A stretch of DNA of 64,000 nucleotides from Microbacterium wangchenii (GTDB taxonomy: Bacteria > Actinomycetota > Actinomycetes > Actinomycetales > Microbacteriaceae): NCBI RefSeq assembly GCF_004564355.1, contig NZ_CP038266.1, forward strand, positions 1,178,001-1,242,000. Reading direction: 5' to 3'. The translations under genes and the position numbers were made by a program. This document shows positions 1-7,504 of the stretch, one piece after another. The notes under the pieces were generated by a model that searched no databases, was not told the origin of the DNA, and was given only the letters and a program-made list of their open reading frames with translations. The stretch's first letter is position 1, and each line of letters starts with the position of its first letter.

Positions 1-324
1 TCCCACGACCGTCTCGCCCTCGTCGGGAATGAACGCGTCGACGTAGACGAGCGCGCGCACGTCACCGCCCTGGGTGGCGGCATTGGTGATGACGGCGCCG
101 CCGTAGGAATGCCCGACGAGAACGACGGGACCGCGTGTGCGCTGGGCCAGGTACGACGCGATGTAGGCGGCATCCGAGGCGAGCCCGCGAAGTTCGTTCG
201 GCGGCGCCATGACGGTATGCCCTTCGGCCTGCAGCGGCGGGATGATGGCGCTCCAGCTGGATGCGTCGGCCCACGCCCCGTGGACCAGGACGATGGTGGG
301 TGTGGGCGTGCTGCTCGCGGACAT
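1..324 (-). CDS. Alpha/beta hydrolase, partial (3' end beyond the window)
   Basis: The first 108 codons of an alpha/beta-hydrolase-fold protein read off the left edge. The start ATG at 322-324 follows a GGAGATCC stretch. Near the N-terminus is an oxyanion-type HGAW motif (VLVHGAWAD) and further on the nucleophile elbow GHSYGG, both typical of the small esterase/EstC-like alpha/beta hydrolases of actinobacteria. A VDAFIPDEGE stretch just before the edge also fits that subfamily. The acid and histidine of the triad lie outside the window, so activity cannot be judged. Substrate is unknown; members act as carboxylesterases. No signal peptide is seen, so it is probably cytoplasmic. Confidence 0.85.
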   Translation of the reverse strand, partial: MSASSTPTPTIVLVHGAWADASSWSAIIPPLQAEGHTVMAPPNELRGLASDAAYIASYLAQRTRGPVVLVGHSYGGAVITNAATQGGDVRALVYVDAFIPDEGETVVG

Positions 325-459
325 GGGGATCTCCTCCAGAACGTCGCCCGTGGGCGAGTGGATCTCGGATCGCGCCGTGTCGCATCCCTGGCGCTGGAGA
401 CACCATAGAGCCGCGCACCCGGTGACCACCAGGGGTGCGCGGCTCGCCGCCGTGTGCTC

Positions 460-642
460 TCAGATGCTCGTGGCACCACCGGCGTCGCCGTCGGTGACGG
501 CGTCGGCGGCGGCCTCCTCTGCCGCAGCGCCCTCCTCCGGCGATTCGGAGCCGGTCTGCGCGGCGGTGTCGTCGGCGGCGGGGGAGTCGTCCTGCTGCGA
601 GCCGCTGTTCTCGGAGCGGTCGGTGGGCGTGTCGTCGGTCAT
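460..642 (-). CDS. Small acidic low-complexity protein (60 aa)
   Basis: A 60-residue protein very rich in Asp, Glu, Ala, Ser and Gly with no hydrophobic core, cysteine or aromatic residue, so probably intrinsically disordered. The ATG is preceded by a good ribosome site (AAGGAG, 5-6 nt spacing), which supports a real gene despite low complexity. No known family recognised. Similar short acidic proteins occur at 13497-13835, 17994-18179 and 18176-18361. It is divergent from the glutaminase gene. A hydrophilin-like stress role is a guess from composition only. Confidence 0.6.
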   Translation of the reverse strand: MTDDTPTDRSENSGSQQDDSPAADDTAAQTGSESPEEGAAAEEAAADAVTDGDAGGATSI

Positions 643-759
643 GATTCTCCTTCGATCGGACCCCCAGCCAACCGCAGCGGTGACCGGGGGCGGAAGGGCT
701 TGCGGACGTTCGTGTCGCCTGCCAGGCGAACGGACAGCGCGTGCTGGCACGCTGGAGGC

Positions 760-1686
760 ATGAGCCCCGTCGCAGACCCCGCCCGATACGACCTCGAAGG
801 GCTCCGCGACCGGGTGCTCGCCGAAGAAGCGGGCGAGGTGGATGACAGCATCCCCGAGCTGGCCGGTGCCGACGCCGACCTGTGCGCCATCGCACTGGCC
901 CTGCCCGACGGCACGGTGCGCGGCAGCACGCAGGCGGATGTGCCGTTCAGCATCCAGTCCGCCGTGAAGCCGTTCCTCTTCGCGCTCGCGCTGCTGGACA
1001 CCGGCGGCGACGCGCTGCACCGCATCGGGATCGAACCGACCGGTGAGGCGTTCGACGCGATCAAGCTGGAGAGCGGCACCGGGCGCCCACCCAACCCGAT
1101 GGTCAACGCCGGCGCGCTGCTGACGGCGGCTCTCGTGGACGGCGGCGATGTCGAGGGCCGCAGCGAACGCATCCGGCGCGGCCTCGCGGCGTTCGCGGGC
1201 CGTGAGCTCGACGTCGACGAAGACGTCGCGCGCAGCGAGCATCTGCTCGGCGACCGCAATCACGCGCTCGCGCACCTGATGCGCGCCGAGGGAACCCTGG
1301 AGGTGGGAGCCGACGACGCGGTCGCCGTCTACGCGCGCGCGTGCGCGACCCTCGTGGACGCGGAGGCGCTCGCGGTCATGGGTGCGACGCTGGCGTGCGG
1401 GGGCGTGAACCCGGTGACGGGGGAGCGCGTGCTGCCGGAGAGATCAGCTCGTGACGTCGTGTCGGTCATGGCCACGTGCGGTGTCTACGACGGATCGGGA
1501 CGGTGGATGCGCAGCGTGGGCATCCCCGCGAAATCCAGCGTCTCCGGAGCCATCGTGCTGTCGGCGCCGCGGACCCTGGGTGCCGCGGTGATCAGCCCCC
1601 CGCTGGACGAGCGGGGCACGAGCGTGCGCGGACGTGTGGCCAGCGAACGCCTCAGCGACGAACTGGGCCTGCACGTCTTCGGCTGA
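760..1686 (+). CDS. glsA: Glutaminase
   Basis: Glutaminase A hydrolyses L-glutamine to glutamate and ammonia in the cytoplasm. The protein is 308 aa, the usual length for the single-domain enzyme. The beta-lactamase-like fold's catalytic Ser-x-x-Lys is seen at S67-K70 (in FSIQSAVKPF), and the substrate-binding NPMVNAGAL stretch at about 112-120 matches the family's NP-x-INAGA block. The Tyr-Ser region near the C-terminus is altered relative to the E. coli enzyme but the overall pattern holds. A CACGCT hexamer ends 6 nt before the ATG, a layout repeated at many genes here and suggestive of a leaderless message; a GGAGG is too close to the ATG to act well as a ribosome site. It stands alone on the plus strand. 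Confidence 0.92.
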   Translation: MSPVADPARYDLEGLRDRVLAEEAGEVDDSIPELAGADADLCAIALALPDGTVRGSTQADVPFSIQSAVKPFLFALALLDTGGDALHRIGIEPTGEAFDAIKLESGTGRPPNPMVNAGALLTAALVDGGDVEGRSERIRRGLAAFAGRELDVDEDVARSEHLLGDRNHALAHLMRAEGTLEVGADDAVAVYARACATLVDAEALAVMGATLACGGVNPVTGERVLPERSARDVVSVMATCGVYDGSGRWMRSVGIPAKSSVSGAIVLSAPRTLGAAVISPPLDERGTSVRGRVASERLSDELGLHVFG

Positions 1687-1810
1687 CGGGCTTCAGCGGC
1701 GGTGGCCCCGCGCACATGCGCCCCGTCCAGTCAACCCACCCGACGAACAGGCCTCGCTCGTCGTAGACCTGAAGTACGTCAGAATGCCCCCGGACTCCGA
1801 GAGGATCGTC

Positions 1811-2857
1811 ATGTCGGAGAAGACCACATCCCGCCCCGAGCCCGAGAGCGATGCCAAGCCCGATTCGCCCGCTGATCTCACGAAGCGCTCGTGGAAGTAC
1901 GTCCTCGTCAAGTCCGTCCGCGAGTTCTCCTCCGACCAGTGCCTGGACATCGCCGCCGCGTTGACCTACTTCGGTGTGCTCGCGCTGTTCCCCGGGCTGA
2001 TCGCCGTCTTCTCGCTCCTGGGCGTGTTCGGGCAGGGCGGCGAGTCCGCGAAGGCCGTCCTCGAGATCGTCGACCAGGTCGCTCCCGGCGGGACGGCCGA
2101 CACGCTGCGCGGACCGATCGAGCAGCTCGCGTCGGCCCCCGGGGCGGGCTTCGCCCTGGTCAGCGGAATCGTGCTGGCGATCTGGTCGGCCTCGGGCTAT
2201 GTGGGCGCCTTCAGCCGTGCGATGAACCGCATCTACGAGATCGAGGAGGGGCGTCCCTTCTGGAAGCTCAAGCCCATCCAGCTGCTGCTGACGGTCATCC
2301 TCGTCGTCCTCGTCACCCTCGCCGCCTTGATCCTCGTGGTCTCGGGGCCGATCGCCGAAGCGCTCGGCAGCGCGATCGGGCTGGGGGATGTGGCCGTGAC
2401 GGTGTGGCAGATCGCCAAGTGGCCCGTACTCCTGGTCATCGTCGTCCTCGCCCTCGCGATCCTGTACTACGGGGCCCCCAACGCCAAGCAGCCGAAGTTC
2501 CAGTGGATCAGCGTGGGGGCGATCATCGCGATCGTCGTGCTGGCCATCGCGACGGCCGGGTTCTTCTTCTACGTCTCGAACTTCTCCAACTACGACCGCA
2601 CCTACGGGTCTCTCGCCGGTGTGATCATCTTCCTGCTGTGGTTGTGGATCGCCAACCTCGCGATCCTCTTCGGCGCGGAGGTGGATGCCGAGCTCGAGCG
2701 TGGCCGGCAGCTTCAGGCGGGCGTGGCGGCCGAGCGTGACATCCAGCTCCCTCCCCGCGACACCCGCAAGAGCGACAAGGCCGCCGAGAAGGAGGAGAAG
2801 GACATCGAGGAAGGGCGGCGGATCCGCTTGCAGCACGGCGACGACGGCGGCTCCTGA
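1811..2857 (+). CDS. YihY/virulence factor BrkB family inner-membrane protein
   Basis: A 348-aa polytopic membrane protein of the YihY/BrkB family. A charged 30-residue N-terminal tail precedes hydrophobic segments; the family block ALTYFGVLALFPGLIAVFSLLG lies at about residues 56-77, and a second family block (FSNYDRTYGSLAGVIIFLLWLWIANLAILFGAEVDAELER) near the C-terminus is diagnostic. About six membrane segments are visible. The start ATG has GAGAGG upstream; an in-frame extension to 1634 overlaps glsA and is rejected. The C-terminal tail of about 45 residues is highly charged (Lys/Glu/Arg). Function of the family is unsettled; the name RNase BN given to it elsewhere is historical error. 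No clear operon partner. Confidence 0.9.
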   Translation: MSEKTTSRPEPESDAKPDSPADLTKRSWKYVLVKSVREFSSDQCLDIAAALTYFGVLALFPGLIAVFSLLGVFGQGGESAKAVLEIVDQVAPGGTADTLRGPIEQLASAPGAGFALVSGIVLAIWSASGYVGAFSRAMNRIYEIEEGRPFWKLKPIQLLLTVILVVLVTLAALILVVSGPIAEALGSAIGLGDVAVTVWQIAKWPVLLVIVVLALAILYYGAPNAKQPKFQWISVGAIIAIVVLAIATAGFFFYVSNFSNYDRTYGSLAGVIIFLLWLWIANLAILFGAEVDAELERGRQLQAGVAAERDIQLPPRDTRKSDKAAEKEEKDIEEGRRIRLQHGDDGGS

Positions 2858-2933
2858 CCCGGCCGGACGGTGCTGCCTGGAGCGCGCGAACCGGCTCGGT
2901 TACGCTCGAAGAGAGCCCCGGGATCATGGGGCG

Positions 2934-3653
2934 ATGTCGGAGGTCGGATTGGACGACTCGTTCGCCGAGGCGATGCTGGTGCTGGAACGGCCCGGAGTGG
3001 AGCGCGAGCGATTCAGTGCGCCCTTCCTGAAGGTGTTTCCCGTGACCGGTGCGTCCGTCTCGACGTTGGGGGACGTCCTCGGCAGTGAGATCGTCTCGGC
3101 GACGGACGCGGATGCCGAGAAGCTGGACGAACTCCAGTTCGATCTTGGCGAGGGCCCGTGCTGGGACGCCTTGCGTCTAGGTGGGCCCGTAGCCGTCCCG
3201 GATCTGCCCGTCGAGGGCCGCCGGCGCTGGCCGGCTTTCGCGGAGGCGGCGCGCAAGGTGCCGGTGGCGTCGATCTTCGCGTTCCCTCTGGCTGTGGGCT
3301 CGCTGCGCCTGGGCGCGGTCGACCTCTATGCGCAGGAGCGGACGGAACTGACCCCGGATCAGTCCCGCCAGGCCGCGGCGATGGCACGAGTCATCGGACG
3401 GCAGCTGCTGCAGGAGGCCGTCGACACTGCCGGCGCCACCGACACGGCGGGCAGCCGGTATTCACGGCGCGTGGTGCATCAGGCCACCGGAATCGTCCTG
3501 GCGCAGCTGGACGTCACCGCGGAGGAGGCCGGCCTGGTGGTCCAGGGGCACGCGTTCGCCCGGAACCGGCCGGTGTCCGACGTCGCCGCCGACGTCGTGG
3601 CGGGGTGCCTGAACTTCCGCAGCGTGGACGGCGATATCGAGGCGATCGAATGA
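2934..3653 (+). CDS. GAF and ANTAR domain-containing protein
   Basis: A 239-aa cytoplasmic sensor/RNA-binding regulator. Residues about 20-155 form a GAF domain (LGEGPCWDALRLGGPVAVPDL, then FAFPLAVGSLRLGAVDLY), the pattern seen in actinobacterial GAF-ANTAR proteins. Residues about 175-230 are an ANTAR domain (VHQATGIVLAQLDVTAEEAGLVVQGHAFARNRPVSDVAADVV), a three-helix module that in other systems binds paired RNA hairpins and acts as an antiterminator. The ANTAR A-K-G element reads A-T-G here. The ATG has a GATCAT hexamer ending 6 nt upstream. The stop overlaps the start of a second GAF-ANTAR gene (ATGA), so both are co-translated. GAF ligand and RNA target are unknown. Confidence 0.87.
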   Translation: MSEVGLDDSFAEAMLVLERPGVERERFSAPFLKVFPVTGASVSTLGDVLGSEIVSATDADAEKLDELQFDLGEGPCWDALRLGGPVAVPDLPVEGRRRWPAFAEAARKVPVASIFAFPLAVGSLRLGAVDLYAQERTELTPDQSRQAAAMARVIGRQLLQEAVDTAGATDTAGSRYSRRVVHQATGIVLAQLDVTAEEAGLVVQGHAFARNRPVSDVAADVVAGCLNFRSVDGDIEAIE

Positions 3654-4378
3654 GCGAAACGACCTTCGACTCCCGGCTCCTGGGCATCCTCACCACTCTG
3701 GCGGACACGCTCGTCGACGATTACGACATCGTCGATCTGCTGCAGACCCTCGTGGACGCGTGCCGCGACGTCCTGGGCATCTCTGCGGCAGGGATCCTGC
3801 TCGCCGACGAGACGGGAGAGCTGGAGCTGATCGTCTCCACCAGCGAGGCGAGCCGTCTCGTGGAGGTCATGCAGCTCGGGGCAGAGGCCGGCCCGTGCAT
3901 CGAGTGCTTCCGCACGGGTGCGCCCGTCTCCGTGCCCGCCATCGCCGACGCGCCGGTGGAGTGGTCGGGGTTCCGGGCGGAGGCGCTGGCCCAGGGGTTC
4001 AACTCCGTGTACGCGGTGCCCCTGCGGCTGCGGGAGACGACCATCGGCACGTTGAATCTGCTCAACACGGAGGAGGGCCTGCTGGACGAGTCCCCCCAGA
4101 TGGCTGCTCGGGCGTTCGCCGACGTCGCGACGATCGGGATCCTCCACGAGCGCTCGCTGCGGGAATCGGAGCTTCTCACCCAGCAGCTTCAGCACGCCCT
4201 GAACAGCCGGGTCCGGATCGAGCAGGCCAAGGGCGTCGTCTCTTACACGACGGGGGTGTCGATCGGCGACGCGTTCGATGTCATCCGCCAGTACGCTCGC
4301 CGCCACCAGCTGCCCCTCAGCGTGGTCGCCACCCGCATCGTGGACCGCGAGCTCCGCCTGGATCGCAGCGCCCTCTGA
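3650..4378 (+). CDS. GAF and ANTAR domain-containing protein (second of pair)
   Basis: A 242-aa protein with the same architecture as its upstream neighbour but clearly diverged. The GAF domain occupies about residues 10-165 (VLGISAAGILLADETGELELIVSTSE at its start, AVPLRLRETTIGTLNLL in the core), and the ANTAR domain about 185-238 with a canonical RIEQAKGVV element. Its ATG overlaps the upstream stop by 4 bp, which indicates translational coupling. The pair may hetero-oligomerise or respond to two ligands; this is inference. A hairpin follows the gene (4382-4438), then a run of four small genes starts at 4472 on the same strand, which are candidate partners. Confidence 0.88.
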   Translation: MSETTFDSRLLGILTTLADTLVDDYDIVDLLQTLVDACRDVLGISAAGILLADETGELELIVSTSEASRLVEVMQLGAEAGPCIECFRTGAPVSVPAIADAPVEWSGFRAEALAQGFNSVYAVPLRLRETTIGTLNLLNTEEGLLDESPQMAARAFADVATIGILHERSLRESELLTQQLQHALNSRVRIEQAKGVVSYTTGVSIGDAFDVIRQYARRHQLPLSVVATRIVDRELRLDRSAL

Positions 4379-4381
4379 GCT

Positions 4382-4438
4382 CCGGGTCCGCTCGCGTGCG
4401 ACGTCTGTCGACTCAAGGTCGACCGCCCCGGACCCCGG
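4382..4438. repeat. Nested inverted repeat after the GAF-ANTAR pair
   Basis: An outer stem CCGGGTCC (4382-4389) pairs with GGACCCCGG (4430-4438, one bulged C), and an inner stem GTCGAC (4407-4412) pairs with GTCGAC (4418-4423) around a TCAAG loop. It lies just after the GAF-ANTAR stop and 34 bp before the next gene. It could be a weak terminator or a leader structure. The loop is not the A1-G4 hexaloop expected of an ANTAR target. Confidence 0.35.
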
Positions 4439-4471
4439 CGCTCGCCATAGCGGCACGGACGGGACGGCACG

Positions 4472-4810
4472 ATGAAGATCCTCATCACGGCACTGGGTTC
4501 ATATCTGACCGGCGACGAGATCGCGGACGCGGTTCGGGAGTACGCTCAGGCACTCGCCGACGAACGCGCAACGGACGTGGTGGACATCCCGATCGCCGGA
4601 GACGGCGGCTCGACGCGTCTGCGCATGTCGGTCGGGTGGCTCGTACAAGTCCACGCGGTGGATGCGGAGACCGACGGCTCGGAGTTGACGGATCCCGCCA
4701 CCAGCACCCGGCTGCGGGAACGCGCGACGCGCCTGACCACTCACCGCATGTCGCCGGAGCCCTTCGAGCCCCTGGGTCTCTCGGATTACGACTGGCTCCG
4801 GTACGCCTGA
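4472..4810 (+). CDS. Small uncharacterised protein, paralogue A of a tandem pair (112 aa)
   Basis: A 112-residue soluble protein of no recognised family. It shares an N-terminal block with the next gene, also 112 aa: here LTGDEIADAVREYAQALA, there LMGDDAADALVEYARALA, followed in both by an acidic Thr-Asp/Glu-Val stretch and a beta-rich middle. This is a clear tandem duplication. No transmembrane segment or signal peptide is seen. It opens a four-gene run (4472-5797) of small same-strand proteins downstream of two GAF-ANTAR regulators. The predicted mix of one helix and several strands could suit a small binding protein, but that is guesswork. Confidence 0.65.
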   Translation: MKILITALGSYLTGDEIADAVREYAQALADERATDVVDIPIAGDGGSTRLRMSVGWLVQVHAVDAETDGSELTDPATSTRLRERATRLTTHRMSPEPFEPLGLSDYDWLRYA

Positions 4811-4890
4811 CCCTCCCCAACGGGTGTCGGCATCCGGTCTGGGATGTCAAGGGCCTGGATCCATCCGGCGCAGCGGGCGACGGTGCAGAC

Positions 4891-5229
4891 GTGAAGCATG
4901 TGACGTACGCCGAGAAGGCCCACCTGATGGGAGACGATGCCGCCGACGCCCTCGTGGAATACGCGCGGGCCCTCGCGCTCGCCGACACGACCGAGACCGT
5001 GACGCTGCGGGCGATCGATCTCCACGGCAACGAGGTGGAGGCCACCTTCCTGCTCAGCGCCAGCACCCCGATCCTCGTCGAGTCCACGAACTCCGGGTTG
5101 GAGGTCCCCGGGAACGAAGAAATCGTCGTAAACATGCGGCACGCGACGGCAGCGCTGCTCGATCCGCCGGCCGTGCAGCCCGAAGACCGATCGGGTGACC
5201 CGCGGCCTCGGTTCGACGAGGAGCTGTAG
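4891..5229 (+). CDS. Small uncharacterised protein, paralogue B of a tandem pair (112 aa)
   Basis: A 112-aa protein starting at GTG 4891, a start that gives the same length as its upstream paralogue. The shared block (LMGDDAADALVEYARALALAD) near residue 12 and the following Thr/Val-rich strands align with the protein at 4472-4810, with roughly half the residues identical across the best 29. The middle contains ILVESTNSGLEVPG and the tail is Pro/Asp/Glu-rich. No ribosome site is obvious, so the start is uncertain. Function unknown. Next gene follows after 39 bp. Confidence 0.6.
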   Translation: MKHVTYAEKAHLMGDDAADALVEYARALALADTTETVTLRAIDLHGNEVEATFLLSASTPILVESTNSGLEVPGNEEIVVNMRHATAALLDPPAVQPEDRSGDPRPRFDEEL

Positions 5230-5268
5230 ACGTGGCCGCATTCCGACGAGAGGCCGCGGAGGCGAGCC

Positions 5269-5604
5269 ATGGGTAAGCTCCTGTTCGAGCAACAATTGCG
5301 CGTCGACTTCGAAGACCGGCTGCTCGCGCATCTGCAGGTCGTCATCACCGCGAAGCTGCGGCGCGGGGAGTCCTTCGTCTTCTCGTGGCGCGACGACCCG
5401 AGCGTGGGGGACGGCCGCACCTCCATCTGGGTGCATCCCCGGTCGGTGATCGTCTACAAGTACCACGGCAGTCGGCGGCCCGCCCTCAACCGGGCATGGC
5501 TGGATGCCTTGAGCTATACCGCGAACAGTCCGGAGGGGCTGTACGTGGTTCCCGAGCCACCACCCCCTCGCGCGGAGACAGGATCGCAGGATGAAGCGGA
5601 TTGA
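5269..5604 (+). CDS. DUF7882-type small protein (often misnamed ATP-dependent DNA ligase)
   Basis: A 111-aa protein of a family I recognise as common in Microbacteriaceae: it starts MGKLLFEQQLRVDFEDRLLA and contains KLRRGESFVFSWRDD, GDGRTSIWVHP and NRAWLDALSYTANSPEGL. Database entries often carry the unsupported name ATP-dependent DNA ligase; no nucleotidyltransferase motif is present and the protein is far too short. A strong GGAGG site lies 5-6 nt before the ATG. The 3' end overlaps the next gene by 14 bp. The invariant Trp/Arg/Tyr pattern suggests a compact folded domain. Function unknown. Confidence 0.8.
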   Translation: MGKLLFEQQLRVDFEDRLLAHLQVVITAKLRRGESFVFSWRDDPSVGDGRTSIWVHPRSVIVYKYHGSRRPALNRAWLDALSYTANSPEGLYVVPEPPPPRAETGSQDEAD

Positions 5605-5797
5605 CATCGTGTACGGCGGCCGCGATTACTCGGTCAGTGGTCGTGAGCTCGACGACCTGCAGAACGAGATCGAGAGCCTGCTTGCCGGCGCGGGCCACTG
5701 GCTGCAGGTGAGCATCGGCGACGGTGAACCCCAGCCGACCTACCTGTACCTGAGCCCCGGCACACCCATCGCGCTGGTGCCCGTCCCGGAGCCCTGA
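5591..5797 (+). CDS. Small uncharacterised protein overlapping the DUF7882 gene (68 aa)
   Basis: A 68-residue protein in a different frame whose first 14 bp overlap the end of the DUF7882 gene, pointing to coupled translation. It has a beta-strand start (IDIVYGGRDYSV), a helix (ELDDLQNEIESLLAGAG) and a C-terminal strand rich in Pro and Tyr. The layout (I-Y-GG-x-Y-S-V-x-G-x-E-L) resembles small hypothetical proteins that often accompany DUF7882 genes in this family. No function can be assigned. Confidence 0.6.
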   Translation: MKRIDIVYGGRDYSVSGRELDDLQNEIESLLAGAGHWLQVSIGDGEPQPTYLYLSPGTPIALVPVPEP

Positions 5798-5870
5798 CCG
5801 CGCCGCTGCGCGGCCGGGTCTGGTCTCGGCTGGCTTCGCCAAGCGGGAACAACGTGCGAGAGTAGCGAGC

Positions 5871-7040
5871 GTGAACTCGTTCGGTGATTCCGTGGAAGTC
5901 TGGCCTGCGCACCGATTCGACGACGACGGGGCGGCGCTCCCGCCGAGCATCGCCGAGCTGGATTACGCGCCGTCGTTGCGCACCGTCGGGACGTGCGAGT
6001 CCGCACTCATCGCGGTTGCGCAGGCGGATGCCGACGCTGCCGGGTCGCGCGGGGCGCTGGCGCCGTTCATGATCCGGTGCGAGTCGGCCGCGTCCGCGCG
6101 CATCGACGGGATCCGTGCGGAGGGCGCCGAGTACGCGCAGGCGGTCGCGGGCCTGGGTGGGATCGACAATGCCAGGGGAATGGTCGCCACCGGTTCTGCC
6201 CTGGCCGGCCTGCTCGACGGGGTCGACGCGCGCGGCGCCTTCACAGTGGACGACCTGCGGTCCGCCCACGCTCTCCTCGTGGGTGCCGAGGCGACTCCGG
6301 ACCCAGGTGGGATGAGACGGACCGACACCGCGACCGGATCGGCCGCCGACGCGCTATATGTCCCACCGGCCCCCGATCGCGTCCCCGCGCTCCTGGACGA
6401 CCTCGTGGCCTTCCTCAACCGCGACGACGTCCCCGTGATCGTCCAGGCCGCGATCGCGCACGCCCAGTTCGCCTCCATCCGCCCGTTCGCCGGCGGCAAC
6501 GGCCGCATCGGGCGCGCCCTTCTGGTCGCCTCCCTTCGTCGGCGAGGAGTGAGCAGCCACGCCGTGGTGCCGCTGGCCTGTGGACTGGCGGCCAGACAGG
6601 AGGAGTACATGGAGTCGCTCGTGGCGTTCCGCGACGGTGACCCCTCCCCGATCATCGTCCTGGTGGCCACGTGCGCGCGTGTGGCCGCCACCGAGTCCCG
6701 CATCACCGCAGCGCGCGTGAAGGCGCTCCCCGACGAATGGCGGGCTGCGGTGAAACCTCGTCGGGGCTCGGCCGCGGCAGCGCTCCTGTCGGCGTTCGCG
6801 GAGCACCCGGCAATGGGCGCCGCCGAACTCGAGCGGCACTGCGGCGCCGGACGGGCCCGCGCGTATCAGGCGGTGGAGCGGCTCGTGTCAGCCGGCGTCA
6901 TCCACGAGGTCACCGGGCGCAAACGCGGCAGGGTATGGGCGGCCACCGATCTCCTCGCTGAATCGGACGACCTCGACCGGCGCATCCACGCGGCCATGGG
7001 CGGCGGGCGCAGGGAGAGCGCACCCCACCCCGCCGGGTGA
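5871..7040 (+). CDS. Fic domain protein with Arg in place of the catalytic His
   Basis: A 389-aa Fic-family protein (GTG start; a GAGAGT hexamer ends 7 nt upstream). An N-terminal helix carries an inhibitory-type motif SARIDG (S75-D79-G80; family (S/T)xxxE(G/N)). The Fic core is at about residues 120-260. The signature normally reads HxFx(D/E)GNGRxxR; here it is R204-P-F-A-G208-G-N-G-R-I-G-R215. The catalytic histidine is arginine and the metal-binding acid is glycine, while the anion-hole GNGR is kept. The C-terminal third contains a winged-helix-like segment (AAELERHCGAGRARAYQAVERLVSAGVIHEV). AMPylation by the usual mechanism is therefore doubtful; a nucleotide-binding or DNA-binding role is possible. 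It converges on the HIRAN gene with only 4 bp between stops. Confidence 0.88.
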   Translation: MNSFGDSVEVWPAHRFDDDGAALPPSIAELDYAPSLRTVGTCESALIAVAQADADAAGSRGALAPFMIRCESAASARIDGIRAEGAEYAQAVAGLGGIDNARGMVATGSALAGLLDGVDARGAFTVDDLRSAHALLVGAEATPDPGGMRRTDTATGSAADALYVPPAPDRVPALLDDLVAFLNRDDVPVIVQAAIAHAQFASIRPFAGGNGRIGRALLVASLRRRGVSSHAVVPLACGLAARQEEYMESLVAFRDGDPSPIIVLVATCARVAATESRITAARVKALPDEWRAAVKPRRGSAAAALLSAFAEHPAMGAAELERHCGAGRARAYQAVERLVSAGVIHEVTGRKRGRVWAATDLLAESDDLDRRIHAAMGGGRRESAPHPAG

Positions 7041-7044
7041 ACGG

Positions 7045-7452
7045 TCAGACGGGCTCATAGGAGCGGACGAAGCCGCGCAGCGCGTCTTCCTCCGGAAGGT
7101 CGACCCACAGGCGGATGCTGTCGGCGTCGGCCCCGACGCCGTTGACCAGCGCCGCCCCGCCCAGCTGATCCAGCAACGGCGCCATCCGCTCGGCACGCAC
7201 CGTCGAGACGTATCCGATGCTGCGGCCCTCGGCGTACACCGCGATGGCCGACGGATCCCGCCGGTTCCCCGGCTCGCGGCGGAGGACATAGAGCCGGTCG
7301 CCGGCCAGCCCGCGCTCGGGATCGTGCACGCGGTACTGGGTGCCCTTCACCCGCACGCGCGTGGAGGCGAGGTGCCGCAGGTCGGGGAGGGCGGAGTGGT
7401 CCAGCGCCGACATCGACAGCAGATGTCGGACGCGTTCCCACCAGATAGGCAT
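7045..7452 (-). CDS. Solitary HIRAN-domain protein
   Basis: A 135-aa protein whose residues about 33-110 match a HIRAN domain: VKGTQYR, then GDRLYVLRREPGNRRDPSAIAVYAEGRSIGYVSTVRAERMAPLLDQL. HIRAN domains recognise damaged DNA ends or stalled forks and are usually fused to SNF2 helicases or nucleases; here it stands alone. The N-terminus (MPIWWERVRHLL) is amphipathic rather than a signal peptide. A TACTGT hexamer ends 6 nt before the ATG. Convergent with the Fic gene. Confidence 0.78.
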   Translation of the reverse strand: MPIWWERVRHLLSMSALDHSALPDLRHLASTRVRVKGTQYRVHDPERGLAGDRLYVLRREPGNRRDPSAIAVYAEGRSIGYVSTVRAERMAPLLDQLGGAALVNGVGADADSIRLWVDLPEEDALRGFVRSYEPV

Positions 7453-7458
7453 TCCTCG

Positions 7459-7464
7459 ACAGTA
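7459..7464 (-). promoter_or_regulatory. Candidate -10 element, leaderless HIRAN gene
   Basis: TACTGT on the minus strand ends 6 nt before the HIRAN ATG. That spacing puts transcription initiation at or next to the start codon. No good -35 is seen. Confidence 0.4.
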
Positions 7465-7504
7465 ACGGCGGGCGCCTGGGAGACCGCCCGGCCGGGGGTG
7501 CCGG

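Noticed and set aside
1811..2857. Ribonuclease BN
   Set aside because: The YihY/BrkB family was once called RNase BN by error; the sequence is a polytopic membrane protein without a metallo-beta-lactamase motif.
4382..4438. ANTAR target RNA downstream of the GAF-ANTAR genes
   Set aside because: The hairpin loop is TCAAG on a 6-bp stem, not the paired hexaloops with A1 and G4 expected for ANTAR binding.
5269..5604. ATP-dependent DNA ligase
   Set aside because: The name is common for this small family, but no ligase motif is present in 111 residues.
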